From the NCBI GenBank assembly GCA_037042915.1, contig CM073195.1, positions 1,674,001 to 1,738,000 on the forward strand: 64,000 bases of DNA. The letters are read 5' to 3'. The position numbers and the translations under genes were made by a program. The notes under the pieces are model-generated. The model was not told the origin of the DNA. It saw only the letters and a program-made list of their open reading frames with translations, and made no database searches. Source of the stretch: Auricularia sp. M13. Taxonomy: Eukaryota; Basidiomycota; Agaricomycetes; Auriculariales; Auriculariaceae. Of the stretch, positions 46,116 through 58,666 are shown piece by piece (position 1 is the stretch's first letter; each line of letters starts with the position of its first letter).

Positions 46116-49100
46116 GGACGACCCTGACGATGTACCGGGTAGTGGGGATTGAGTCGAGGGCACGCCGTGCGCTGGGTAGCCATCCGTTGTGCGCAACGCC
46201 AGCAACGCACTGACACAGGCTTGCCGCCGCCGCCAACGATGCAAGTGAATCACTTGATGCCCCTGTTGGAGGGAACGTCCGCAAACACACGGGTGCGGGT
46301 CAACGAGGTGTAGGGTACGATGATCGACAAGTCGGCGCACACGACTGAAGATTCGTCGCTACACACCGGGGAGCAGACGCGGCACGGGCCTCAAGCCACA
46401 GGTCCTCGTCAAGCCGCAAAGAACGGCACGGAGCAGGGGCGTCGCGTACATCTCCCGCTGAGGCTCTTTCAGCGCGAAAAAAAGAAGCAGCGCTGGCGCA
46501 ATGAGCGTAGGGCGCGGGGCGAACGATGAAGTAATGTCGACGAAGCAAGCGGACAAGGCGTTTGGTATACCGAGAGGTGCATGCCTGATGTGCGCGCCAA
46601 TTTCAGGATTTCGACGTAGGAAGGCTAAGGTGTGTGTGGCTCGATGAGGCGCCGCATGGTCGATGTTGTGTTCGCGATGCAATTCGTCACGGTCGGCGCG
46701 CCATGAGCTACGCTGCAAACCAGGCGCAATCATTGCATTCAGAGATTGCGCAAACATGCAAGGCCTCGGATTTGATTCGCAGAAGTGGCGACCAGGCGTG
46801 ACTGAACGAAATCGATGCTCGGACAATTGGGGGCCGATAAGGCTTCCGAACGTCTGTGACCATACTGTGACCGGGGCCTACGAGCGATGATGTCCTTGCG
46901 CAGGCAGAACAGAGTTCTAAAGCGTGCGAGTCCAGGACGAGCCGTGCGCGTCGCGCGGTCCAGGTTGGTATAGGCGACCAGGACAGCAGAGTTACGCGCG
47001 AAAGAAAAGGATATACGCCCAGCAATGCCATTGGTGTGCACGACGGCAGCGGGGGCGCGGGCGGTGGCGAGCACGGTGCCTGGATGATGGCTCGGGAACG
47101 CAGAAGACGCAGTTTCGGTGTCCGACGTTGTCCTTCCATGCCTCGACGTAGAATCGGCTTCGAACGCTTGGACATGCGGAAGGCGACATGCCAAAAATTC
47201 ATGGTATTGGTATATTGGCTCTGAGGTGACTTCTTGGCATTGAATACGACGCCATACGAGAGCAATTGGCGACTCGCGAGCGTCAGGGCCAGTCGCTCGT
47301 CATCGAAATGCATCTGATCTATGAAGGATATCAGTAAGTATTGAACAATCTAGGCCCAAATAAGTACCTCTATAGAAAGCATCCTCGGCGATGCGGCGGT
47401 TGTTACACCATCATTCTACCAGTCTGCTCGTCGATTCCGCCGGCCCTTGGAAGGCCTCGCGAACGGGACCTCCAGAGTGAGGATTAAACCCTTTCCCTTT
47501 CCCTCTAATTTCATTGCATGGGTACCGCGGCTTGGTATCGTCATACGCCGCTGTCTTCGCCTCGGGCGCTACCTCGCTCGATGGGGCCATGCAGAGGGCG
47601 CGGCCGGTACGAGAAAGCATGCGAGTAGCCTGGTATATAGAGCCACTGAGTACTGCTCGGTGATTCTGTGCCCTGCACATATGTAGAGCATGTAGTAGAA
47701 AGGTTGTGCGATACGGAGGGCTCAATCGAGCTGAAGGAAGTCGGCGGGTGCGAAATTGAGTGGTTTTCCCCGTGGTAGGAGCAGGAAGTTGCGTGTAGTA
47801 CAGGGTGGTGCGTCGTCGCATGGGCCCCGGCCCCTGCGTCCGTCTTCCTCGACAGCGCGGATGATAAGTTGATGGGTCGTGCAGTACGTGCTCAAGCCGC
47901 GGCAGGGCAGCCAGCACAATGTGCTTGTCAGGGTGGATGAATTATATGGTGGCGAGAGCTGTAAAAGATATCGAGGTGCGTGGTGGGCAGCCAGGCCCGA
48001 GCGCCGGAGCTTGAGGTCATCATCGACGCCCGCGGCCGTAGTTGCTACAGGTCGTGCCGCGTCATGGACCGGGGCACCGTAACATGGGAGGTGCGAGCGA
48101 CCGGCTGAGGGTGGGGCCACGGGATGCGAGGGTTGGGCGGTCAATGGTCAGACGTGGTGCGGGGGCCGGCGTTCGACGGGCAGCATGGTTGCGCCGATGA
48201 ACATCGCTCTGTACGATAGGGATGGCGGCCGTTCTACACCGGCAGCGGGTGACTCTCTGTAGAGCTGCAGGTAGGGAGATGGGCGCGGGGTGAGGCGTTG
48301 GCACACTCGAGTGATGATTGGTCGTCCGGTCATCTCCCAACACGGCAGCGTCCCCGCAGGATGCTCGAGTCGTCCTGTACTCTGCAGCTGGAGCTGTGAA
48401 TCTGCACCGTATATAAGCTTGAGCTGGGATAGGTGCTAGGGCAGGCGCGCATACCGAACTGAACTGGCAGTACGACGGGCGCTGGTCAAGGCGTAGCGCG
48501 ACCCGGAACCAACGTGCAGCGCACGGAAGGGGATTCAATCTCTAGAGAACGCTACCTCTCTGCAAAAACCCTGCCCTGAGACCTATATCTCTCAGTTTTG
48601 AAAATTTATGAATAGAGCAAAGTTGTAAGTGCGGAATATCGCATTTATGCGCCAGCGGCGACCGAGACGTCCGGTCTACCAGCATGATGTGAAGTGCGTA
48701 TATGCTGCAGTGATTTTGCAGGGCCTGGAGCATGGGTCTTGGGCGGGCAAATCGTGCTTCGCTCATCGATTGACACAGGGCCCTGAGAAAATCGTTGTTG
48801 GAAAATTGGTCAGGACGCAGCATCAGGCTTCCTGGTCTGATGGATGAGCTGGCGCTGTCCACCACGTTCGGCATGGGGACCCGTGCCTCGTTTTTGCCCG
48901 GAGCATCCGTGCTCGTCCGCATCGTATTCCCGCCCACCGCGCGGTCTGGGGCTCCTCAGAGGGGGAAATTCAATGTCTTCATACAGCTCGGAGTATATCC
49001 CACCCAAAGAGAGGGGGAGGATATCGGCGAGAGGGTTGGCCCCAAGGTTCTGTGTATTCGGAAGCTGCGGGCGTCTACCGGAAGCAGTGACAGCGGCCCA

Positions 49101-49241
49101 TCAGAGCGGGAGCAGTTCAAACCCCGCGCTTCACGCTTAGCTTTCGCTTAAAACGGCAGTCGGAAAAAACAACCCAGCTCGTTGTCTCCCCCGCGTTGCC
49201 ATCTTTCCCGGTGCACGACCGTGTCGCGCCAGGTCGAGCCC
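46116..49241. other. long intergenic region
   Basis: About 3.1 kb without a supported gene. A minus-strand frame at 47722-48144 lies downstream of a TATATA at 48409-48414 and a short frame starting at 48333, but the parts do not assemble into a recognisable protein. The frame near 48810-49007 (IYSELYEDIEFPPL) is also unassigned. Confidence 0.35.
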
Positions 49242-51090
49242 ATGTCTTCCCAACGCGATGACGAGCCCGCCGCCGCGCACAACGAGCTCGCGAGCTCAAG
49301 CTACCCGAGCGTCGACCACGAGCCACAGACAGGTCAGCCACCGTTGCCGCTTTTGTCCTCTCGATGTTGACGCCGTCGTAGACGCCGAGCTGCTCGCGTC
49401 TGTAGCTGTCTCCGGAACGGTTGTGGCGAACGACGCCGACGACGAGCCACCCGCGCTGCTCGACGAGCCCCCTGCCTTGCTGCCCGCCCACTTCGCTGAA
49501 ACCCTGTCGCGCCGCCACTCGCGCGCGTCGTCGCTGAACTCATCGCCGCCGCCCCCGACGAGTACGTGGATGAGCCCCGAGCGGTACGTCCTGGTGGGAG
49601 CTCCGGCACGTGGTCCGGGCGTGCCTGCGCAAGCAGACGCGTCTGGTTCCGCAGAGTCGGAACCCACTTCACCCGGCGCCGTTCAAGTCGATATGAATGG
49701 CGCGACGCTCAACATTGAGCCGAATGTCGACGACGAAACCTACCAGGCCGCTCTGGCCTCGATGAGGGTTCGTGGCCTTCGGGTGGAGTCGCTGGAGCTT
49801 GTCTCTAGCGCCCTCATCCGCAGGTTGCAGGCCCTCAGAGGTATGCTCCTCTGTTATGTGTGCCAGGAGGCGCTCTTGAGCGCGGACCGTACATCCTCGC
49901 CCTCAACAACCACCACTGCCGATATCACGGATAACGAGGAGCCCATCCGTGCAATCCCCTGCCGACATCTCTTCCACGAGGGGTGTATATCGCCCTGGTT
50001 CGAGTCGAACACAACCTGCCCCACGTGCCGGTACGACGCCGCGCCATCCTTGCAACTCGACCATGCATCCCTGTCTGGCACTCCTATTTTCAACGCCATC
50101 GACTGGGCTAGCTACGTTGCCAATGAAGTTGACGATGAGGCTTCTGACGAGGACGCCGACTTCGCGGCCTCTTCACCGGACTCCGAGAGGCCAACAACTC
50201 CTCCGCCGACGGAATCGCCGATGCGTCGCGACGGCGTATATGTGGCCGGCAACGATCAAAGTTCGCCGCCCCGCACACCCATAAGATCGACGTCGGGCGC
50301 CGACCGAGATGAGCACGAGCTCGGGGGTAGCCCGGATGACAAGTCCGAGGCATCGCCTTCTGTCCAGGCACGCCCCGCGGCGCTTCCACCGCCGCCGCAG
50401 AGCCCACTTAGCTACTCTCGTACCCGGCGCACGAGCGATTCGGACTGGGAGACCACCGACGAGGAGGACGGGCCTTCGTCGCCACCGCGCACCCCCCTTC
50501 GCCCGACCTTCCCGCGAGACAGCGTGCGCACGCCTTCGCTGTCGCCCGAAATGCCTTTCCGCCCTCGCACCCCGCCGCGTGTCCCGCGCAATGCGCCACT
50601 GGAGCGCCTCGACACGGCCGATCGCGCCCTGTTTGCCCTTGTTGCCCACCCCTCTACCTGGTCCGACTCCCCGTCCGCCACGCTGCCGCAAGCGCTTTCG
50701 TTGAGCATCTCACTGGACGACCTCCGCGCTAACGCTGCGGCCTCGATTGACCTCACGGCACCTCCGGCCGCAATCACCTTTCAACCGATCGGCGAGGTGG
50801 ACATGACGCTCAGCGACCAACTCGTCGCGGCCGGTCTGCGACTTGACTCCAGCCTTCCGCGCACCGACTCCCCAGACCTCAACGCGGACGAGAACAACGT
50901 GACTCTGACGCTGGACTCCGAGCAGGCCAGGGAGCTGTTTGGCCTGCCATCCCCGCAGCTCGAGTCGCCGCCAGCGCACGTCACGTGGGTCGACGCCATC
51001 AAGCCTGCGGTCTCGTTTGCCGACTGGGTCGCCGAACGCGAGGCTGCAGCGCTGGAGGAGGAGTCGGAGGCCCAGGACGCCCTGGTATGA
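49242..51090 (+). CDS. RING-H2 finger protein, putative E3 ubiquitin ligase
   Basis: Exons 49242-49332 and 49382-51090 encode 599 aa. A RING-H2 finger lies at about residues 190-250: CYVCQEALL, a Ser/Thr-rich insertion of about 30 residues, then PCRHLFHEGCISPWFES and CPTCRYDA, giving the C3H2C3 zinc ligands. Such fingers recruit ubiquitin-conjugating enzymes. The remaining 350 residues are a disordered Ser/Pro/Asp region with repeated SPPRTP motifs, candidate CDK/MAPK phosphorylation sites. No membrane segment, so a soluble ligase. Substrates unknown. The long spacer between the second and third zinc ligands is unusual but not unique. Confidence 0.85.
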
Positions 51091-52966
51091 CCTTTCATGA
51101 TTTTTCTCTCTCACGTTGGTTTCTTTTTTGCTCCCTGCCACCCGCTCAAAATAGGATAGGAGAGGATGGACTCTGTCTGTTTCGGTTATTGTTGCTCTGC
51201 GCTATGTTCTGCTTGCGTCTTATTTCTGCTATACTTTTTGCTATCACCCCCGCGCACATCACTTTCCCCCGCCCACATTTGACATCTAACGACTTTTCTT
51301 GTCTGCATGTCCATACCCCTTTGGCCCCGGCTTTAGTATATATACCAGTGAATTTGTATTTTCGACCGTGACTGAAGCTGACATCGTTGTGCGTTGTGCT
51401 CTCCCACAACGCCTATTGTTCGGGAGCAGTTGCGGCACGTCGGCTCGGCGGCAGATCGTCCAGCGCCCTTTTGTCCGTCGACTATTGGCACTCCTTTTGT
51501 TCGACGACAGGACCCTACACCGCGGCTTGAGATGCATGTGGAAACCGGGTGGCCAGCATGCCGTGGTGGGAGGGCGGTGATGTGGGAATTACCACCCCGG
51601 CTACAGATGGAAACGAGGACATTGCTGGTATAGATCTATGCTGATTCCAGAGGTCCGGCTGGTTACCACATAATCCACCGTATGGTTCTAACACTTGCAA
51701 TCATGCAATGCCCCTCCAGCTCATTTGAATATTGGGACACATTTATGTTTGGGTGCCGTCACAATGTACTGTAATACGAACAAATAAAATTGTCTATTCC
51801 TGCGAGCTTCGGACGGTCTTGAACGGGGACAGGGCAAAACGGAGATATGTGACAACGGAAGAGGATACTGAGCTTGAAGGCTGACGCGAGAGCCAAGAGC
51901 GACAGTGCAGGGAGTAGGATGACGGTGGCACGGCGCCGCGCCGCCGCTCTGCCGTCTGTCGGTCTAAGTGGGCTGGTCTACCGGTAACTCGTCCGTGCGC
52001 TTCGAATACTGTGGGCAAGAAGGGGCATCATGGTCAGCTTTCGGGTGCGGCAGTATTGAGTATTATTATCTACGCACTGGGTCACGACGTTGTCCGGCGC
52101 TGGGAGCAGGCTGCTGGAGGACGTTGACTTGAATATTGCTGGCACGACGGCGCATACATCGATACAATAGGCGGGTAGCCGGGTTTGCAGGCAAGAGTGT
52201 TCGCGCAGCCCGTAAGCAGCCATGAACAGTGCAATGGGCACGCGGCTGAACCACTTAAGGCGGCAGCGCGACATCCCATGCATCTGTACGGCGCTTCGTG
52301 AGCGCACGCACGCAAGCCGCGCACCCAGCCCATGCCGTTGTGACGGGTAGTGACTGTGTCGCGAGCATATCGCGAAACTCGTGGTCGAGTTGCGAGGTGG
52401 TTGAAGGACAAGCGTGTTGCGGATATATCCGGCCGTTCACGCACGACTTGTCCAAAATTTCCACAGGAGCACGTCAGACGGGTCCCCGGAGTGGAGTACA
52501 TATTGTGGAGTTGTGCGTGATTCGATGCTAAAGTCTTGCTTGTATCCGCAAGAAATTGTGCACAAGACCAGCCAGAATCTTCTGTGTGATTTTCATACGG
52601 CAATCCGACGGTAACCACACAATCTCTCCTCATGGATTCCATCCTGAGAAATACATGCGGAGTCCACAGGCATCTCAAACGGCGGTGTAGATAAGGCCTG
52701 CTCTCGTATCTCGCTCTTGGAGCTAGGTGGCGAACCTCGGAGCGCACGTACCGCGGAGTGTATACAATGCGATGCACATATGAGCGATTCAACGGACGAA
52801 TTGCCATTGACATGCGAGTACCGCCCAGGTAGGAATGGGACATTCTCAAGTGCAATGGAGCACTGCGCTTACGACTGTGTTGGCTATATTGATTGGCTGA
52901 GGTTGAGGGATCATGCGTATTTGTACAGAGTAATCATCCTCGACAGTCGACAGATTCGCAACCGAG
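51091..52966. other. intergenic region
   Basis: About 1.9 kb between the RING gene and the reductase 3-prime end. TATATATA at 51337-51346 is not followed by a recognisable gene. The 257-codon minus-strand frame at 52082-52855 shows no domain. Confidence 0.35.
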
Positions 52967-54197
52967 TTAAAACACAAACACCACTTTCTCTGCGTGAACT
53001 CTCCCAGAAGCGGCGTAGCTCAGCCCATCCTGCACTGCTCTAAATCCGCCCGGGAAGACACGCGGCGCGACCACCTTCAGCTTGCGCTGGGCGAGTAGGG
53101 TGCTGAGGAGGCGGCCGTATTGCTCCCCGTCCGCGTGATGCGGCGGTATGGCAGGGATGGCGACGGGGACTTGAGTAGCCTGCCGATATATTACACCTCT
53201 AAGCTATCGACGTGTAAGTAAGGCAAGGCTGACTCACCTTTCCGAGCAACGTGAACACCAGGCATATGCGTTCCTCGACGTCCGACCTGGACGGCCCGTT
53301 TTTGTTCGGGCGAAGGAGCGCGACGACTCCGCCTTGAGGACCGATGCACGCTGCCACCTGCTCAGGAGCTCCGAAGCAGTCTACGGCCATCTTAAGGCGA
53401 CCGGACGTAAGGTTTCGGATGCGACCCACGACATCGGCGTCCGCATAGTCGACAACAGCCCGCGCTCCCAGCTTGCGGAGTAGGTCGTGACGTCCAGGAG
53501 ATGCGGTCGCAATGACGTGCAAGCCTAGAAGAGACGCGAGTTGAATCGTATATTGGCCCACAGCACTCGCACCAGACCACACGAGAAGGTATTGTGGCTG
53601 GGTGGAGACTGGCGAGCCGCCCCTGGAGAGGAGATTGTGCAGCGGAAGGCGCAGAGTCTGGTGGAGAACTTGGCAAGCGGTGAATGGCGCAATACCGAGA
53701 CCAGCGGCCTCCTCAACGGAGAGCGAGTTGGGGACGGAAATGACCACTGCGGCATCTGCCAGCACGTATTCCGCGAATGAGCCACCAGCAGCTCGAGTGA
53801 CACCTATCGGGGTATATTAAGTACTCTTATCGTGGACGAAGTATTACCGAGCGCTAGACATACCGCCGTAAACGAAGCCAGCGACGCGCTCACCGACGCG
53901 CCGAAGTCCGTGCGGGACCTCGGGACCGATCTGGGCGACTGTGCCGACGAAGTCGCAGCCCACTACGGTTCCAGGTTGAGCGACCATGTTGATGAAGAAT
54001 GCTAAATATTTCCAGTTGATTCCAGTTGAGGATGTATACTGCGTAGGACTCATTGCGTGCTCACCATCTACAGGGTTCTGTGCCGCGCCTTCAACTTTGA
54101 CCAGGATTTGGCCACTTCCTGGGACTGGAACCGGAACGGTGGCGACCTTGACCTTGCCAGGTTGGTCAACGACGACTGCCTGCATGGTGCGCGACAT
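52967..54197 (-). CDS. zinc-free MDR reductase (trans-enoyl reductase / quinone oxidoreductase-like)
   Basis: Exons 53864-54197, 53238-53803 and 52967-53179 encode 370 aa as read. The N-terminal GroES-like half shows MQAVVVDQPGKVKVATVPVP, GAAQNPVDG and PGTVVGCDFVGTVAQIG. The Rossmann half has VWSGASAVGQYTIQLA, LLGLHVIATASPGRH, LGARAVVDYADADVV and FPGGFRAVQDGLSYAASGRV. This is the ToxD/LovC-like enoyl reductase group, NADPH-dependent and often near secondary-metabolite genes; no polyketide synthase is present here. Exon 1 holds an in-frame stretch of about 50 nt (54013-54064) that starts with a GTGAGC donor but lacks an AG, suggesting a retained or mutated intron. A TATATAAG box lies about 60 bp upstream. 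Confidence 0.83.
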
Positions 54198-54255
54198 GCT
54201 GGGATGAGATAAGTAAGAAATGAGCGATGATGCTCGTACCAAGATCCTGCGATCC

Positions 54256-54263
54256 CTTATATA
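54256..54263 (-). promoter_or_regulatory. TATA box of the MDR reductase gene
   Basis: TATATAAG on the minus strand about 59-66 bp before the ATG at 54197. Confidence 0.5.
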
Positions 54264-55739
54264 GGGGCTTCCGAGAAATATGCCGCACTAATGATACGAA
54301 TACGGATAATCCATTTTCACCACGCGAGCACTCACGTTATCAGAAGCAGGGCCTCGACGATGGTGTCACTGTGGGCGAGCGCCCGCTCTCTCCATGCTTG
54401 CCATCCGCACGTGCGGCGATCAAGTGTCTGTGCAATTAGACCTGATTCGTAAAAGTAAGCAGGCCGCGCCAGATCGATGCATATCCGAATCGCGGCAGGA
54501 CTGGCTGCAGATAGCTTCAAATTCGGTGCGACAGCAAAATGGCAGCGTTCGGGGCAGAGCCGACTCGGATGCGCTGCAAGTCCGACATTGCGCACAGCGC
54601 CGACGCCGCTGTGAAAGTCACAGCGTGAACTTTGTCGCGCTCACCTTTCCCCACACCGCGCCCCGAGAGAATCGCCCGTCGCAACGCTCGTGGTTTCCAC
54701 GTGGCTTTTTGGGGCGCACGTGTCGTCGCGTGAGACGCACGCGGCCCGGCTCATTTAGCCTTTCTGGGCGATGAGCATGACGAGCCGTTCCGACGGCAGT
54801 TGTCCATCCAATACACGTCCAGTACTCAGTCAGTGCGCAGTAAGGGCCAAGCATTGCCTTTCTCACCCTGGAAGGAGCCAGCAGATAGGCTGAACCTCCC
54901 GCCGGAGGATGGCTCGCTGAAATTCTGCCCATCTGTCGTTCTCTCCAGCGCTCACGGGATCATCTTTGACTGTACAGCGGCAATCGGCTTTGCCAACTGC
55001 TAATCAGATTGTGGAGACTGCTCCCGGCCGATCTATCGAGGCACCTATTCGGATTTGTTAGACACCTGTGGGTACAAGCATTATTTGCAACGACTATTCA
55101 AACCTCTGAGGCGCTTGAGTGCATCGTGATCAAATGAGGGGGCCTGGAGGGTTCCCTCCTTGACGCTGTCTATCGGTCCGGTTGGAAAGCGATGCTTAAT
55201 GGAGCAATAACGAAGCCTTCTGTTTGCTAATCCTATGAGAGGCGAGTGAAAATAGAGGCTTGAGCGGCGGAGAGCACGTCCAATGCTATATTAAGCGTGC
55301 ATAGAGCTCCATGTCCTTGCCTTAATCCTTCTTCCTCTCAATGAATGAGCGCAGCCGGATGACGATACCTTCATTCCGAATTCTGACCACTCTCTGGGAA
55401 CAGTCTACCCATTTGATATCCGCAACTGTTAGCCACCCATGATTCACCAGTTCTTTCGCTTTCTGTAGGTAAATATGCGCATTAACGAATGCATGACCAT
55501 GCAGACCTTCAGAGCCTCATTTCCCAGCTGTAATGCACAAATTTCGAATGCTGCTGCGCCTGGCTTAGACAATTACCATTGTCGCACCTGATATTGAACC
55601 GCTGGAAATGGAAAGACCTCTGTGAGAGTTTGCACAGGCCCAGGCCGGACGAAGCTCTGATCGTGGTAAAATCGCGAGCGCGGATTATGGCATTGCAGCT
55701 CGACATAGAGTACAAGTTGGTATAGAACGCATAGTACAC
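54264..55739. other. intergenic region
   Basis: About 1.5 kb. A small hairpin (GGAGGG TT CCCTCC) lies near 55147-55160. No gene recognised. Confidence 0.35.
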
Positions 55740-58068
55740 TCAATAGGTGACGGACCGCATTGCGACAACGGGCTTCAACTGTTCATCGAGTCCCTCTTCC
55801 CCGGCCCAACGTCGCTGACCTGCGCTCGCGCTCACACTCCGCTGCATGCCACTGGCAGGGCCACGTCGGGGATGGAGGAAGCGCTTGCCGCCAGTGGGTT
55901 CGACGGTGTCTCCCAGTATCATGCTATCGCAGCTGTGAACATCCGGACCGTCATGGTCCTCGATGACTATGGAAGGTGCCAGGGATTGGTAATCCTCTGA
56001 AGCCCGCGAGCGCAAATTGTGAGTCGAACCATCATCCCTGTAGGACGCAGCATCCGATTCTCGCAGCTGTGAGCTTGAGCCAGCTACTTCTGAAGGGAGA
56101 AGGGGGGCACTTAGCGAACAGCGAAATGGAGTGCTCACCTGCGTACCTGAGCTTCCAGCATGATCGTCGCGCTGAGGCGTCCATCGTAAAGCAATAGGGC
56201 TGTAAAAATTGTTGTGATCGCGGCCCGGAATGTGTGAGGCAGGCTTAGCCAGCGGTACACCGTCTGGCACCATAAGTAAGGAGCTCAAAGCAAGTTTCGC
56301 CGCGGCAGCCGTAGCCTCCGCTCTGGTATCTCTCACGACGTCGCGGGAAGAATAAGCAGGGGCGCGAGAAGTATACGGCACCACGACATGCAGCACGCAG
56401 CAGAACTGAGAAGACGGCTCCTGACCCGAACCCAGAAGGACGGCCCTCTTGCTGACGATGAAGATCCCAAGAAGCCCGCGCTCTAGCATCAGGCGCTCGA
56501 AGCGCACCATGACCTTTCTCGCGGCCTCGGTGTATGTACAGCTCCGCTCGTCCAGGATGACCGAGTCAGAGAGCAAAGAACCGGAATATGTGACGCGTTC
56601 TTCGTGTCCAAGGGGATGAGGCTCATTGTCGGAAGGAGAGCCTTTACCAGAGGAAGAGCTAGGAGAGCACATTTTATCGCAGGAACGCTGAGAGCCAGGC
56701 CGAAAAGAATCAGAAATATGAATCTTGGTAAATGACGCCACCGCTGGAGTCGATTCTTCGGCAAAGGTACAGGCCTGAGGCTGAGGCTGGTGGCATGGTT
56801 TGCAAGGCAAAACATCTGGAGCAACCCGAGAACTCGAGAGTATGGGGTTCGTGGCATCCGGGGCGGAATTATTGACGCGCGCCTTATGCGATAGCATCAC
56901 ACCCCCAGAAATGGTCCGTATCGGCCGAACGGAATGGGGAGGGTCTGACGGCGGGAGAATGCCGGCCTGGGACTGGGAAGGCCGAGAGGGTATTGCAGAC
57001 GATGGCGGAGAACCAGAGTCTGCGGGTGCAGAAGGTAACGAGCCGGGACGCGTGGGAGAGACGCGTGAAGCTCGCAGCGGCGCAACTTCATTCGGGCGAG
57101 CTGCATCACGAGTAACACGGACAGAAGGAGAATAAGGAAAAACATTTTGCGATAAGCTGCCTGCGCCTGGGGTACGCGATTCATAATCCCACGAGGACAT
57201 ACCGTCAAAGCGCGCGTGACGACCAGCAGGCTGGGGACGAACAGCCTCTCGAGTTTCATCCTATGAAAAGGGCATGTCAGCATGCACGATCGATTGTGAC
57301 GATCAGAGTGGGGGATGAGGGAGGAGAGTAGTACTCAACGGGCACAGTAACAGTGACAGGTGCGATATGGCGTTCAGTCGCAATAGGGGTATCGCGCGGA
57401 CCAAATTCTGGCCGGGGAAAGGGCCTTCTGCGTTCGACTTGGCTCGCTGCCGCCGGCTGGTTGGCATCTCCCGCTGCAGCCAGCACGACGCGCGAGGCGT
57501 GCGCACGCGATCGGGGCACGATGACGTTGGCGCCGGGCAAGAACGCGATAATCGATCCCCCCGGACGCGTCTCCTGCGAATGTGAAGCGGGAGGGGCCTC
57601 AGGCCTGGGCTGCGATTCTCCAGGCGTGAACAGCGGACGCGAAGGCGCTGGCCGCTCGAATGCGTCTGGCGGTCGTGGTGCCTCTGCGGCCGCCTGGCCG
57701 GCCTTCCGCTTGCGAGCTGCCTTGGAACGCGCCGCGCGTCGCGATGACTTCTTCGGCGTGGATGTCTGCGCAGGCTCTGCGTCCGAAAAAGGCGATGGGC
57801 TGTCGACCCCCCAGCTCGCACAAGATCCTTCAGGCTGTTGCGCAGTGCGTTGAGTGGACGCGACGCCACTGTGTTTGCGCGAAGATGGATTGGACTTGGA
57901 GGACGGCGCAGACGGGCCACCGACGACGGAAGTGGATGATTTTTTGTCTTGTGCAGGCTTGCCACCGTCAACCACGCGCGTGCCAACCCCGCGAGCTCGC
58001 GCGTTACGCGTAGTGGCGGGTACGTGCGGCTGCTCGATGTCGACGGTATTGTAGGTGAAGACGGCCAT
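55740..58068 (-). CDS. dsRBD-like protein B (paralogue of A)
   Basis: Two exons: ATG at 58068 to about 57300-57340, then 57260-55740; about 750 aa. Two donors fit phase 0 (giving an intron of 40 or about 86 nt), so the join is uncertain. Shared blocks with protein A: IIAFLPGANVIVPRSRAHA in the Pro/Arg-rich N-terminus; a dsRBD-like core MVRFERLMLERGLLGIFIVS, then FCCVLHVVVPYTSR and VVRDTRAEATAAAAKLALSS; and the tail RSVSASAGQRRWAGEE. The N-terminus carries a basic run (KKSSRRAARSKAARKRKAGQ) that should act as a nuclear signal. RNA binding is inferred from the fold; nothing else in the window indicates its pathway. Confidence 0.7.
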
Positions 58069-58666
58069 GCCACAAAGCGGTGGATGGGCAAGGCCAAGGG
58101 GAGGGAAGCGAAGACACAGCCGCACGATGCATCCTTTTATGTGGTTCGAAAGGTTGTTGATTCCGGGTGCTGTTGACCCTTGTTTTCATGTGGCTGCACC
58201 GTGGTGGAGCTACAACCGAGTTAAGCGCGCGCCTCCGGATAGGTGCAGTATTGTAACGCACCGCGGCTTCCGCCATGCATTTCGAGGTATTGTGCGTCCA
58301 GAAGAACTGATGCTGCAGTAATTGAAAATGATCATGCTCCCCAAGACTATTGTGCCCATTCTTCTCGAAGCTTGCAGTTACCGTCCTCGACTGACCGCAC
58401 CATCAAGAACCAGAGCCAGACAGCAGGCCTGGGTTCGTGATCTTCAACAGCTAATCAGGGAACTTACCTGCACGCTGCCGAAGTCGCACGCGACTTCACC
58501 GGCTACGTTCGTCCCTTGCGGGATAGGCAATTTTTCAGGCAACGGATGCGAGCAAAGCCTGTATTCACAATTAGACGACGTAGCTTACGTCGTGCGCGTG
58601 GAGAATTCGCGGCGACAGCGAGAGGGATAACAGAGCATCGAACCAAATCCGATTACAGGTCAGCAA

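Noticed and set aside
47722-48144. 140-codon minus-strand frame downstream of a TATATA and a short first frame at 48333
   Set aside because: Considered as an eighth DUF6699-like gene, but the WDV and VTVGDVL blocks are absent and no consistent splice model was found.
52082-52855. 257-codon minus-strand frame
   Set aside because: No recognisable motif, atypical composition and no promoter or intron signals supporting it.
52995-53030. tRNA-like string GGCGTAGCTCAGCCC
   Set aside because: It lies in the coding end of the reductase and cannot fold into a complete tRNA.
55140-55165. Short hairpin GGAGGG-TT-CCCTCC
   Set aside because: Six paired bases in a non-coding gap; too short to separate from chance.
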